A stretch of 64,000 nt of DNA from Sneathiella sp. HT1-7 (GCF_020731145.1 NZ_JAJFZN010000003.1:558001-622000), one strand, 5' to 3'. Shown: positions 7,768-16,078, counted from the stretch's first letter. Program-made: numbers and translations. The notes: generated from the letters alone by a model not told the origin.

Positions 7768-8838
7768 ATGATGGGTCGGATGACCAGCCTAGTTCTGATC
7801 ATTTTGGGCATGTTCATGTTGACGGCCTCTCCCGCCTGGACGGAGGATCGGGCGATGGAAAAGCAGATTGATGCGGCCTTTGCCGCCGGGGACCTACCGG
7901 GGCTGCATGGGGTGCTTGTCCTTCATAAGGGAGAAATCCTGGCGGAGCGCTATTATGAGGGACCGGACGAGAATTGGGGGCGACCCATTGGTGTTCGTAT
8001 GCTTGATAAGAACAGCCTCCATGATCTGCGATCAGTGACAAAAAGCATCGTCAGCCTGCTCTATGGCATCGCGCTCGGCGAGGGGAAGGTGCCGGGCCTT
8101 GATGAAAGCGTCATTGCACAATTTCCCGAATATGCCGATCTTCAGAACGATCCCGAACGGCGGAAGATCACGATCCGCGATACTCTTGCGATGACTATGG
8201 GAACGGACTGGAATGAAAACCTTCCCTATACCGATCCGCGAAACAGCGAAATTGCCATGGAAATGGCGGCGGATCGCTACCGCTATGTCCTCGACCGTCC
8301 AATGGTACATGAGCCGGGTGCGCGCTGGACTTATAATGGCGGGGCGACGGCGCTCATTGGCCATCTAATTGCCCGGGGCACCGGTATGCCGCTCGATGAC
8401 TACGCCCGCGAGAAGCTGTTCAAGCCGCTGGGCATTGAAGATTTCGAATGGGCCAGGGGGGCGGACGGGGTCCCCTCCGCGGCCTCCGGCTTGCGGCTGA
8501 ACATTCATGATCTGGCAAAAATCGGACGCATGATGATCGATAAGGGCAACTGGAACGGGATGCAGGTCGTCCCCGCCGAGTGGGTAGTGGAGGCGACAAC
8601 GCCGCAGGCGACGCCGGAGGCCGGTATTCGCTACGGTCTTTTCTGGTGGCTGGCGGGCGAGGGGGAACCGCCCTATTGGGCCGCGGGCTTCGGCAATGGC
8701 GGACAGCGGCTGATGTTCGGCGCGCGCAATGACCTTGTCGTCGCAGTCTTCGCCGGACGCTATAACGATCCCGAGGCTTGGCGTGTTCCGGTGAAAGTTA
8801 TTCTCAATTTCGTTCTTCCGAACATTCGAAATCAATAG
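7768..8838 (+). CDS. Exported serine hydrolase, class C beta-lactamase fold
   Basis: A 356-residue protein with a cleavable signal peptide (hydrophobic 6-20, cleavage likely after A23 or near it). It belongs to the class C beta-lactamase/DD-peptidase-like fold: the nucleophile motif is S89-VTK92, the second motif Y189-N190-G, and GNGGQ near the C-terminus replaces KTG. Members include esterases, peptidases and 6-aminohexanoate-dimer-type hydrolases, so a true beta-lactamase role is not implied. AGGAG lies 3 to 6 bases ahead of two adjacent ATG codons (7768, 7771). It is divergent from the exporter, and the two could share regulation, but no functional link is proven. Confidence 0.9.
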   Translation: MMGRMTSLVLIILGMFMLTASPAWTEDRAMEKQIDAAFAAGDLPGLHGVLVLHKGEILAERYYEGPDENWGRPIGVRMLDKNSLHDLRSVTKSIVSLLYGIALGEGKVPGLDESVIAQFPEYADLQNDPERRKITIRDTLAMTMGTDWNENLPYTDPRNSEIAMEMAADRYRYVLDRPMVHEPGARWTYNGGATALIGHLIARGTGMPLDDYAREKLFKPLGIEDFEWARGADGVPSAASGLRLNIHDLAKIGRMMIDKGNWNGMQVVPAEWVVEATTPQATPEAGIRYGLFWWLAGEGEPPYWAAGFGNGGQRLMFGARNDLVVAVFAGRYNDPEAWRVPVKVILNFVLPNIRNQ

Positions 8839-8839
8839 C

Positions 8840-8991
8840 GCACTAGCCGCACGCCGCCTCGGCCCTCGGCATCACCACGGTCTTCGCCTGGATCGGCCAT
8901 GGCCGGGGTGATCAACCTGATCATCGTCGGCGCGCTCTATTTCACGATCCGGCGGAAGTCCGGCCCGACGCTGAGCGCCGCACCCGCCTGA
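8840..8991 (+). pseudogene. Possible remnant of a membrane transporter C-terminus
   Basis: In the gap after the serine hydrolase, one frame (about 8853-8898) reads ALGITTVFAWIG. After a one-base shift the frame 8899-8991 reads MAGVINLIIVGALYFTIRRK and ends at TGA 8989-8991. Together they resemble the last membrane helix and cytosolic tail of a permease broken by a frameshift. The fragment is short, so it could be chance hydrophobic reading of GC-rich DNA. Confidence 0.3.
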
Positions 8992-9003
8992 CGCCTGCCG
9001 CAA

Positions 9004-10320
9004 TTACCTGCCGAACAGGCGCTTCGTGGGATCGCTCATCATCTCGAATTTCGCATTGGCGACACGGCCCTCGGCATCCTCCGAATAGACCTCCTGAAGC
9101 CGGTCGAGGAAATACATTTTGATCGGCGCCTTGTTCTTGATCTCGATCGTGCCGCGCTCGGTGAAGTCGAAATAGGGGGCGGTCTGGCGGTAGACGCGCT
9201 CGGAGACATTGATCTTTCCGGCCTCCCCATGCGCTTCCAGCCGTGCCGCCACATTCACCGCATCGCCCCAGATATCATAGGTGACGCGCGTGCGCCCGAC
9301 GAGACCGGCAATGACCGGGCCGCCATGCAGACCGATGCGAAACTCAAAAAATGGTAGCCGCAGCTTTTGCCGCTCCGCCTTGAGCTGTTCCGCCGCCGCC
9401 TGCATCGCAAGCGCGGCGAGGCAGGCCTTGACTGTATGCAGCCGGTCGGCGCTCGGCACACCGGCGACTGCCATATAGGCATCGCCGATGGTCTTGATCT
9501 TTTCAAGGCCGAATTGCTCCATGACGCGATCGAACGCCGCGAAATAGCTATTGAGCATGCCGATGAGCATGGCCGGTTCGGCCTTTTCCGTGAAGCTCGT
9601 AAATCCGACGACATCGGCGAAGAGAATGGTCGCATCGTTGAAGAAGCGCGGCGCGACCTTGTCATTTTCGAGAAGCTCCCGGGCGATCGGCTCGGGCAGC
9701 ATGTTCGAGAGCAGGTTATCCGCCCGCGCCTTTTCCCTCTCCAGCGCCGCATGGGCGCTGTCCAGATCGCGCATGGTCTGGTCGAGCTCGATGATGCGGC
9801 GGCGATATTCCAGCTGGGCCATGGTCTGGTGGGCGAGGCGGCGGATCGCCTCCTGGCATTCGAAGGCCAATTCGCGCGGCTTGAAGTCCATGACGCAGAT
9901 GGTGCCGATGGCAAAACCGTCCGGCGTCACTAGCGGCATGGCGCAATAAAAGCCGAGGAAGGGATCGCCGACCACAAAGGGGAAATCCTTGTAATAATCG
10001 TCTTCCTTAAGATCGGGGACAAGAACGAGTTCGGAGCCGCAGACAGTTACCGAACAGAAGGCAATCTCCCGCGGGCAGCCTTCAAAATCGGCGGGCAGGC
10101 CGTATTTCGACTTGAACCAGAAACGGTCGTCCTCGATGAAGCTGACATAAGCGACGGGGCAATCGCAAATCTGCGCGGCGAGCTGGCAGATATCCTCGAA
10201 CGCTGCCTCCACGGGCGTATCCATGATGCGATAGGAGCGTAGGGCCGCGTTACGTTCGACTTCGTTTTCCGGGACGGGATAGGTCAAATCGAAGCCTCTC
10301 ACTTTTGAAGGGCCGGGCAT
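9004..10320 (-). CDS. GAF-domain class III adenylate cyclase
   Basis: The 438-residue protein has an N-terminal GAF domain (about 25-175), a helical coiled-coil linker (about 176-205) and a C-terminal class III cyclase domain (about 225-410). Catalytic features are intact: metal Asp D236 (FADVVGF) and D280 (IGDAY), adenine-selecting K276 and D349 (YDIWG), and N356/R360. It should make cAMP in response to a ligand or redox signal sensed by GAF. The GAF part carries several Cys (C45, C52, C54, C82, C89, C94). The start is 14 bases after the stop of the truncated globin gene upstream, so the two are very probably co-transcribed, pointing to a gas or redox input. Confidence 0.92.
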   Translation of the reverse strand: MPGPSKVRGFDLTYPVPENEVERNAALRSYRIMDTPVEAAFEDICQLAAQICDCPVAYVSFIEDDRFWFKSKYGLPADFEGCPREIAFCSVTVCGSELVLVPDLKEDDYYKDFPFVVGDPFLGFYCAMPLVTPDGFAIGTICVMDFKPRELAFECQEAIRRLAHQTMAQLEYRRRIIELDQTMRDLDSAHAALEREKARADNLLSNMLPEPIARELLENDKVAPRFFNDATILFADVVGFTSFTEKAEPAMLIGMLNSYFAAFDRVMEQFGLEKIKTIGDAYMAVAGVPSADRLHTVKACLAALAMQAAAEQLKAERQKLRLPFFEFRIGLHGGPVIAGLVGRTRVTYDIWGDAVNVAARLEAHGEAGKINVSERVYRQTAPYFDFTERGTIEIKNKAPIKMYFLDRLQEVYSEDAEGRVANAKFEMMSDPTKRLFGR

Positions 10321-10334
10321 TCAAATGGTGGCGC

Positions 10335-10694
10335 CTATTGCATGGTGACGTCGTTCTTCATGCTATAGAGAATAAAGAGTACCTCTTCCTTCTCCCGCTG
10401 GCCAACATTGTTTTTTTCGAGCGCGTCCATGGCATCGTCGAGGACGGCGATGAATTCGGAATTGCTGATGTTCATGGCTTTATGGACAGAGACCATGTCC
10501 GGGCCGGTATAATTATTCGGTCCGCCTGTTCCCATGATAAAGAAATCAGACGCAGACCGTTTCGCCTTCGCCACATCGGTTTCGGCAAACCGCTTCGCGA
10601 TTTCCGGGTTGCTGACATGGTTATCGACCAGCACGTCCACGATTTTTTCAATTTTCTCAGTGCCGCCCAGCCGTTCGTAAAGTGATGCGCCCAT
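10335..10694 (-). CDS. Group I truncated hemoglobin
   Basis: Translation most likely starts at 10694 (MGASLYERLGG), with AGGA about 10 bases upstream, giving 119 residues; an upstream in-frame ATG at 10748 adds an unlikely Arg/Lys-rich extension. The sequence has the trHb N-terminal LYERLGG signature, a Gly-rich turn (FFIMGTGGPNNYTG) and the proximal heme His in VSVHKAMNIS, followed by the helix G/H region. Such globins bind O2 or NO in the cytosol. The following gene, 14 bases away on the same strand, is a GAF-cyclase, so the globin may modulate or report gas levels to it; that link is inferred from gene order only. Confidence 0.9.
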   Translation of the reverse strand: MGASLYERLGGTEKIEKIVDVLVDNHVSNPEIAKRFAETDVAKAKRSASDFFIMGTGGPNNYTGPDMVSVHKAMNISNSEFIAVLDDAMDALEKNNVGQREKEEVLFILYSMKNDVTMQ

Positions 10695-10808
10695 GATCCA
10701 AATTCCTGTTTTCCGTTTCCTGAAGGGAAAAGCTAGGGCATGATGCAAATGCCGTCCAGTTCAGAAACTGTACCGCGCCTCAGGACCATATACATTTCTT
10801 AAGCAGGA

Positions 10809-10847
10809 CATGACGGTCGCCAACGAACAGAGAAGGAGACCGTCATG
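10809..10847 (+). promoter_or_regulatory. Perfect 10-bp inverted repeat enclosing the HxlR ribosome site
   Basis: CATGACGGTC (10809-10818) and GACCGTCATG (10838-10847) are exact inverse copies. The right arm contains the ATG start codon of the HxlR gene, and the AAGGAG ribosome site lies in the 19-base loop. It could be an operator for autoregulation (HxlR proteins bind such palindromes) or an mRNA hairpin that limits initiation. Confidence 0.55.
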
Positions 10848-11537
10848 CAGGCAAGCTATCGACAATTCTGCCCCGTTGCTATGGCCGCGGAAATCCTCGG
10901 GACCCGCTGGACCATCGTCCTGATCCGGGAGCTGGTGGCGGGCTCTACCCGGTTCAACGACCTCCGCCGTGGCCTGCCCAGGATGTCGCCGGCGCTGCTT
11001 TCGCGGCGGCTGAAGGAACTGGAAATTGCCGGAATTGTTGAAAAGACAGCCGCAGCTGCGGACCGAAGCAGCCATGAATATCGCCTGACGGAAGCGGGTC
11101 GCGATCTGAAGGCGGTTATCGAGAGCATCGGCATCTGGGGCCAGAGATGGGTCAGGACCGACCTGGCGCTCGATAATCTCGATCCGAACCTGCTGATGTG
11201 GGACATGCGGCGCAACCTCAAACCCTCGCCGCTGCCGTCGGTTCGCAATGTCGTCGAGTTCCATTACACCGACTTGCCCTCGTCACAGGAATACTGGTGG
11301 CTGATCGTCGAGCCGGATGGGGAGGTGGATATCTGTTCCGTCGACCCGGGCTTCGAGGTTGAGCTCTACGTCCGGACGACGCTCAGAACCATGACCTCCA
11401 TCTGGATGGGATTCTCGACCGTCGCAACGGAACGCAAGACGGAATGCCTTGTCCTTGAGGGCGATCCCGGGCTCGCGAAGAACATGCAGACATGGCTCGG
11501 CCTTAGTCATTTCGCCAGTGAGAAAAAGCGCATCTAG
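10845..11537 (+). CDS. HxlR-family regulator with C-terminal SCP2-like extension
   Basis: The first ~100 residues are a winged-helix HxlR (MarR-like) DNA-binding domain: CPVAMAAEILGTRWTIVLI begins at Cys9, the usual position of a sensory Cys in this family, followed by the recognition helix LLSRRLKELE and a wing. The protein is 230 residues, about double the minimal HxlR size. The extra C-terminal half (about 125-225) resembles the SCP2/sterol-carrier-like domain found in longer HxlR proteins and may bind a hydrophobic ligand. It is monocistronic. No obvious enzyme partner is divergent from it; the globin gene upstream is head-to-head across 150 bases and could be a target. Confidence 0.85.
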   Translation: MQASYRQFCPVAMAAEILGTRWTIVLIRELVAGSTRFNDLRRGLPRMSPALLSRRLKELEIAGIVEKTAAAADRSSHEYRLTEAGRDLKAVIESIGIWGQRWVRTDLALDNLDPNLLMWDMRRNLKPSPLPSVRNVVEFHYTDLPSSQEYWWLIVEPDGEVDICSVDPGFEVELYVRTTLRTMTSIWMGFSTVATERKTECLVLEGDPGLAKNMQTWLGLSHFASEKKRI

Positions 11538-11564
11538 CGGGGTCGGTAACGGGTCGGCGATCCT

Positions 11565-12455
11565 TTACTTCGTACCGATCTGGTCCATGGAGACTTTGCG
11601 GTTGAAGAGTTTTTCCGCCGTTTTATAGGCGATCTGCTCGGCGGTCTCGCGCGGCAGCAGGCTGAGCCATTGCCGGTTGAGGGCGATCAGTTCGGAATAA
11701 TTGCCCCACTGTGCGTTGATCCAGGTATCGGTGCCGACCATCAGCCGGTCGGCAAACCGGGTGAGGATGCGGCGCCAGTGCGGGTCGATCTCGGCCATGG
11801 ATTTGAGGATGTCATTCTCCCGGAAGGAGGTATCGGCATAGAGCGTCGGATAGGTTTCCATCACTTTCTCGACCACATCGGCGGGCTCACTCATCCCCGC
11901 ATGGGCCCAGATGATGGTGAGGGCGGGCTCCAGCTCATAGAGAAGATGCACCGGATCGGCCCCGGAATGGACATGGATCGGGATAGACCGCGCCTTCGCC
12001 ATCGCCGTCACCTTTTTCAGCAAGGGCCGGTCGGTCGGGTCGAGATTATGGATATGAAACTCGCCGAGACCTTCATGCGGATATTTCGCGAGGCGTTCCT
12101 CCAGATACTCCTCCATCCCCGGCGCCTTCGTCCAGTTGCCGGATCCGGCATTGCCGTGATAGGGGCGCAACTCGGGCACGATGCGGTTCGGCGCATATTC
12201 CCAGAGCATGATCGTTCCTTCATCGGGGGTGGAGGAAACAAGCCCCATGGCGACGCCGTTCCGATCCATCAACTCGATCACGCTTTTGACAGGGTAGGGG
12301 CCCCAAGCAGGCTCCTTATAATGGATATGCGCATCAAAGAGCGGCACATCCTTGATCGCCTCTCCAATCGGGGCATGATCCCCATCTGCCCGCGCGACAG
12401 TGGCGGTGAGAAGAACGGTGGCAATAAGGCAAAGGCCGGAACGGGGCAGGGTCAT
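11565..12455 (-). CDS. Exported amidohydrolase-family (TIM-barrel) hydrolase
   Basis: A 296-residue protein with a signal peptide (about 1-23, ending VARA). The mature part is an amidohydrolase_2-type TIM barrel: DAHIHY (about 42-47) gives the first metal-binding His pair, HVHSGAD the strand-5/6 ligand, WAHAGMSEP the next His, and GTDTW the final Asp. The family covers decarboxylases and hydrolases of lactones and small carboxylates; the substrate is not evident. Export to the periplasm is unusual but recurs in this family. It is convergent with the HxlR gene and stands alone. Confidence 0.85.
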   Translation of the reverse strand: MTLPRSGLCLIATVLLTATVARADGDHAPIGEAIKDVPLFDAHIHYKEPAWGPYPVKSVIELMDRNGVAMGLVSSTPDEGTIMLWEYAPNRIVPELRPYHGNAGSGNWTKAPGMEEYLEERLAKYPHEGLGEFHIHNLDPTDRPLLKKVTAMAKARSIPIHVHSGADPVHLLYELEPALTIIWAHAGMSEPADVVEKVMETYPTLYADTSFRENDILKSMAEIDPHWRRILTRFADRLMVGTDTWINAQWGNYSELIALNRQWLSLLPRETAEQIAYKTAEKLFNRKVSMDQIGTK

Positions 12456-12730
12456 GATATCGCCTCATGGGTTATGGAATATGGTTAAGTATAGCATGTT
12501 CTCGCGAGGTCTGCAGGGTGTTTCCCCTTGCAGGACGTGATTGGGACGGACAAGCTCATGCGATATTTTCTGGTCCATTACCATGACACGCAATTTGGCT
12601 CCGGCAGCAAACAGCCGGATAAATGTTGTCAAGTGTGATGCCCGTCATTGCCGAAATGCTATGAAGGAAATACTCTCGATGCGGAGAGAAATGCCATCTC
12701 CTGTCCGTACTATCTTGAAAGAAAACGACC

Positions 12731-13363
12731 ATGATAAGTGATTTGCATTTGCCGTTGATCTTGCTGGCGGCGTTTGTCGCGACGGCGAGCCCCGGTCCGG
12801 CGATCCTCGCCATCTCCGGCCTGTCGATGAATTCCGGACGGCGCTATGGCCTTGCAATGGCGGCAGGGGTGACGACGGGATCGCTGATCTGGTCAGTTGC
12901 GGCGGCCTTCGGGCTGGGCGCGATTATGCTGGCGAATGCCTGGGCGTTTGAGGTTGTGCGGTATTTTGGTGCGGGCTATCTTCTGTATCTTGCCTATAAG
13001 TCCGGCCGGTCCGCGATGACGAAGGGCGGCACAGTAAGCTCCAGCGTTTCCGCTAAATCATATCGTGCGGCCTATGGCAAGGGGCTGGCGTTGCATCTGA
13101 CCAATCCCAAGGCGATCCTGTTTTTTGGCTCGCTCTATTCCATTGGTGTGCCGCAGGATGCACCGATCTCGTCATTGGCGATTATCATTGGCGCTGTCGC
13201 CCTGCAGAGCGCTCTTGTTTTTCATGGATATGCGCTGATCTTCTCCAGTGCGCCGATGGTGGCGGGATATGCCCGGCTTCGGCGCTGGTGCGAGGGCGCA
13301 TTTGCCATCGTCTTCGCCTTTGCCGGGATCAAGATCCTCACCGCACGGATCACGGGGAACTAG
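12731..13363 (+). CDS. LysE/RhtB-family amino-acid exporter
   Basis: This 210-residue inner-membrane protein has about six hydrophobic helices and the N-terminal family signature ATASPGPAIL (about 17-26) followed by GRRYGLAMAAGV. A second typical block is LTNPKAILFFGSLY (about 123-136). Members expel amino acids such as homoserine, threonine or lysine; specificity cannot be read. The 275-base region upstream holds its promoter but no other gene that I can support. It converges with the HhH/Lys-rich gene, whose stop lies 18 bases away. Confidence 0.9.
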   Translation: MISDLHLPLILLAAFVATASPGPAILAISGLSMNSGRRYGLAMAAGVTTGSLIWSVAAAFGLGAIMLANAWAFEVVRYFGAGYLLYLAYKSGRSAMTKGGTVSSSVSAKSYRAAYGKGLALHLTNPKAILFFGSLYSIGVPQDAPISSLAIIIGAVALQSALVFHGYALIFSSAPMVAGYARLRRWCEGAFAIVFAFAGIKILTARITGN

Positions 13364-13381
13364 TGCCGCCCCGTATTCCGC

Positions 13382-13894
13382 TTATTTCTTCTTCTTTGAC
13401 TTGGCTTTTTTGGACGGCTTGGCGTCTTTTTTCTTAGCCTTATCGGGCTTTTTTGACTTTTTGCTCTTTTTATTCTTCTTCGGTTTGTCGGCCTTATCGG
13501 ACTTTTCAGCCTTTTTCGTCTTGACGGGCTTGGTGTCTTTCTTCTTGCCCTTCTTTGGCTTCTCAGCCTTCTTGGCCTTTTTCACTTCTTCGGCTTTCGC
13601 GGGGGCTTCCATGGCCGCAGGTTTTGCGGGCGCGGCCGGTTTCTCCGGTGCCGGAGCGGGTTTCGCGAGGGCAGAAAGTTTCGGTGTCACGACGACGGCA
13701 GGCTTTGCGGCCGGTATAAGAGAGGCTTTCGCGGCGGCAATCAGTACTTTCGCGCGTGCTTCGCCGATGCCAGGAACGGACAGAAGCTGGGCAACTTCCG
13801 CCTTTGCGAGCTGTTCGGCGGTCGTAATTCCATTTTCGGTAAGGCTCGTGCCTGTCGTTGGACCGACGCCTTTAACATCAAATACTGTCAGCAT
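13382..13894 (-). CDS. Helix-hairpin-helix protein with histone H1-like Lys/Ala/Pro tail
   Basis: The 170-residue protein has a compact N-terminal domain (about 1-60) with two helix-hairpin-helix-like turns (VKGVGPTTG and VPGIGEARA), typical of non-specific DNA backbone binding. An Ala/Pro-rich linker (61-100) follows, then a tail of about 70 residues dominated by Lys with Ala, Pro, Ser and Asp, ending SKKKK. The tail resembles eukaryotic histone H1 and bacterial H1-like proteins (HctA/AlgP-type). A role in coating or compacting DNA is inferred. It is the last of three small minus-strand genes coding charged proteins; the next begins 68 bases upstream after a terminator hairpin, so it probably has its own promoter. 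Confidence 0.85.
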   Translation of the reverse strand: MLTVFDVKGVGPTTGTSLTENGITTAEQLAKAEVAQLLSVPGIGEARAKVLIAAAKASLIPAAKPAVVVTPKLSALAKPAPAPEKPAAPAKPAAMEAPAKAEEVKKAKKAEKPKKGKKKDTKPVKTKKAEKSDKADKPKKNKKSKKSKKPDKAKKKDAKPSKKAKSKKKK

Positions 13895-13919
13895 ATTTGT
13901 TATCCTTTTCGCGCGGGTA

Positions 13920-13945
13920 AAAGGCTGGCGCGAAGGCCAGCCTTT
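13920..13945 (-). terminator. Intrinsic terminator of the 39-residue Lys-rich gene
   Basis: A perfect 10-bp stem (AAAGGCTGGC at 13920-13929 with 13936-13945) has a 6-base loop. On the minus strand it starts 17 bases after the stop of the small gene and ends in TTTTA, a short T run. It separates the 39-residue gene from the HhH gene. Confidence 0.65.
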
Positions 13946-13962
13946 GGAGGTGTCAAACGCCG

Positions 13963-14082
13963 TTAAGCCGCTTTCTTCAGCGCTTTTTTGGCCTTTTTCA
14001 GCTTGCTTTCCTGCTTGGCAATTTTCGCTTTGCGGGATTTAACTTCTTTTTTGAGATTTTTGATCTTTGCTTTTTTAGCCAT
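13963..14082 (-). CDS. 39-residue Lys-rich amphipathic peptide
   Basis: The frame reads MAKKAKIKNLKKEVKSRKAK... and ends KKALKKAA; 17 of 39 residues are Lys. Hydrophobic residues (I7, L10, V14, I21, L28, L35) recur at about heptad spacing, so a single amphipathic helix or short coiled coil is likely. AAGGAAC lies about 10 bases ahead of the ATG, and a terminator follows the stop. The coding of neighbouring proteins with similarly charged tails suggests a nucleic-acid-binding function, but this is inference. Confidence 0.65.
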   Translation of the reverse strand: MAKKAKIKNLKKEVKSRKAKIAKQESKLKKAKKALKKAA

Positions 14083-14126
14083 GATAAAAGTGGTTCCTTA
14101 TTGGTTTAATTGGGAATGCAGGGCGG

Positions 14127-14306
14127 TTATTCTGACGGGACATGCTGCTTCAGAAAGTCGCGAATAAATCGCCGGACCTCGCGGGCGGCGCTGGTGTCCA
14201 GTTCGTCGCATAACTCGACAAACTGATCCCGCTCCTTACCCTTGATGCGAATGATCAACTGGCTGTCTTTCCGTTCTTTCTTCTTCAGCTTTTTCTCTGC
14301 CGCCAT
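14127..14306 (-). CDS. Small ribbon-helix-helix-like protein
   Basis: AAGGAG lies 11 bases ahead of the ATG at 14306 and downstream of an earlier in-frame ATG (14327), so translation should start at MAAEKKLKKKERK, giving 59 residues. A basic N-terminus is followed by a strand-like SQLIIRIKG and two helices (ERDQFVELCDELD, AREVRRFIRDFLKQ), the order seen in ribbon-helix-helix DNA-binding proteins. It may be a regulator; no antitoxin-toxin pair is visible next to it. It lies 44 bases ahead of the 39-residue Lys-rich gene on the same strand and may share its transcript. Confidence 0.65.
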   Translation of the reverse strand: MAAEKKLKKKERKDSQLIIRIKGKERDQFVELCDELDTSAAREVRRFIRDFLKQHVPSE

Positions 14307-14428
14307 CGGGATACGTACTCCTTGCATAATCAGAAGTATATCGAACGCATATCACATGTATATACATTTTATGTTACAATATTGTGTCGGCGCCGAAAAG
14401 AATTTTGTCGCCAGTACGTCGCCTGCGG

Positions 14429-15931
14429 TTACTTGTAGATCAGCGTCCCGTCATCAAGGTCAGCCTCGCCCAGCGTTTCCTTATCGACATAATAGTCCTG
14501 CGTATGTACCCAGGGGTCTTTGTCGCCCTGCTTGGGCATGATCTTGAGGGCGCGGGTGAGGTAGCCCGCATTGAAGTTATCCGGGTCGACAAAGGGCTTT
14601 TCTGGCATGCCCTTGTCTTCTTCGCGGAGTTCAGGCACGACCATCCGCGCACCTTTCTGCGCCATATGCTTGAGTAAGCGGCAGACAAATTCCGCCACCA
14701 TATCGGAGCGCATCGTCCAGCTTGTCCGCAAGTAGCCGAAGACCCATGCCATATTGGGAATGCCAGAGAACATGATTGCCCGATGTGACCAGCAGTCGCC
14801 GAAATTAAGTGACTTCCCGTCGATGGTGAAGGCGATATCGCCAAGAGCGCTCATATTAAAACCGGTGGCGGAGACGATAATATCGGCTTCCAGTTCTTTC
14901 CCGGATTTGAGCAAAATGCCATTTTCCGTGAAATGATCGATCTGGTCGGTAACGACGGAAGCTTTGCCATCACGGATTGCCTGAAACAGGTCCCCGTCGG
15001 GCACGAAGGCGAGCCGTTGCCGCCACGGACGGTAGGTCGGGGTGAAATGCGGATCGACGGGCAGGCTGTCACCAAGATACTTCTGCGCGCCCTTGATCAA
15101 TTCCTCGCGCAACCCTTCCGGCTCCTCGAAGGAGCGGCGGGTGATTTCCTTCTGGTCATAGAGGACCTTGCGCCGCGCAATCTCATGAATCCATTCGTCC
15201 GGAACGTCAAGCTCGCGCAGGGTTTCCGCCAGTTCGTCGCGATTGGCGCGGGCGGAAAAATAGGTGGGGGAGCGTTGAAGCATAGTAATATGCCCGGCCT
15301 CTTCTGCCATGGCGGGGATCAGGGTCGCCGCCGTCGCACCAGAGCCGATGACGATCACTTTTTTGCCCTTATAATCGAGATCTTCGGGCCAGGTCTGCGG
15401 GTGGACGATATCGCCCTTGAAGTCCTTCATTCCCGGATAGTCAGGCGTATAACCTTCGCTATGGCGGTAATACCCTTGGCACATCCAGAGAAAGTTGCAG
15501 GCATAGCGCCGGAGATCACCGCTTTCCTTATCGAGCACTTCCAGCGTCCAGCGCTTTTCCTCGCTCGACCAGACGGCCGTCTTCACTTCATGGGAAAAGC
15601 GGATATGGCGGCGGAGATCATTCTCATCAAGGCTTTCATCAAGATAACGGAGAATTTTGTCCGCTCTGGCAATGGGGTCATCCTTCCACGGCTTCCATTT
15701 AAAGCCGAAGGTGAATAGATCGCTATCGGAGCGGATACCCGGATATTTATGGGTTGCCCAAGTGCCGCCGAACGTGCCTTGCGTCTCCAGAATGGTGAAG
15801 TTTTTATTTGGGCAAAGTTTCTGAAGGTGATAGGCCGCATCAATCCCGGAAATGCCGGCCCCGACAATCAGCACATCAAAATATAGGGTTTCGCCCGCAT
15901 TTTCCTGAGCACTCTCGACCGCTGCATCCAT
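14429..15931 (-). CDS. Flavin-containing monooxygenase, Baeyer-Villiger type
   Basis: The 500-residue flavoprotein has the FAD-binding loop GAGISG (24-29), GGTWATHKYPGIRSDS (about 55-70), the Baeyer-Villiger fingerprint FKGDIVHPQTWP (171-182) and the NADPH loop GSGATA (about 193-198). It should insert oxygen into ketones or oxidise heteroatoms with NADPH and O2. The substrate is unknown; relatives act on cyclic or aromatic ketones and steroids. The gene is alone, with a divergent DUF2867 gene across about 150 bases. Confidence 0.92.
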   Translation of the reverse strand: MDAAVESAQENAGETLYFDVLIVGAGISGIDAAYHLQKLCPNKNFTILETQGTFGGTWATHKYPGIRSDSDLFTFGFKWKPWKDDPIARADKILRYLDESLDENDLRRHIRFSHEVKTAVWSSEEKRWTLEVLDKESGDLRRYACNFLWMCQGYYRHSEGYTPDYPGMKDFKGDIVHPQTWPEDLDYKGKKVIVIGSGATAATLIPAMAEEAGHITMLQRSPTYFSARANRDELAETLRELDVPDEWIHEIARRKVLYDQKEITRRSFEEPEGLREELIKGAQKYLGDSLPVDPHFTPTYRPWRQRLAFVPDGDLFQAIRDGKASVVTDQIDHFTENGILLKSGKELEADIIVSATGFNMSALGDIAFTIDGKSLNFGDCWSHRAIMFSGIPNMAWVFGYLRTSWTMRSDMVAEFVCRLLKHMAQKGARMVVPELREEDKGMPEKPFVDPDNFNAGYLTRALKIMPKQGDKDPWVHTQDYYVDKETLGEADLDDGTLIYK

Positions 15932-16078
15932 GGTCTTACCTCCTGATCGCCTTCGGCGTTGTTTATTGTTATCTTATAGAATAGTGATCTCGCGGTGGTG
16001 CGCAATAGTAGATTATCCTGGCATTAGGCATTAGTCTGGACGCACTGGATATCCGGACCTACGAAAGTGCAGGACATG

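Noticed and set aside
7768-8838. Calling the serine hydrolase a true beta-lactamase
   Set aside because: SxxK and YxN are shared with esterases and peptidases, and the third motif is not KTG.
13248-14042. 264-codon Phe-rich plus-strand frame opposite the Lys-rich gene
   Set aside because: Phe runs are the complement of AAG/AAA Lys codons; it is not a membrane protein.
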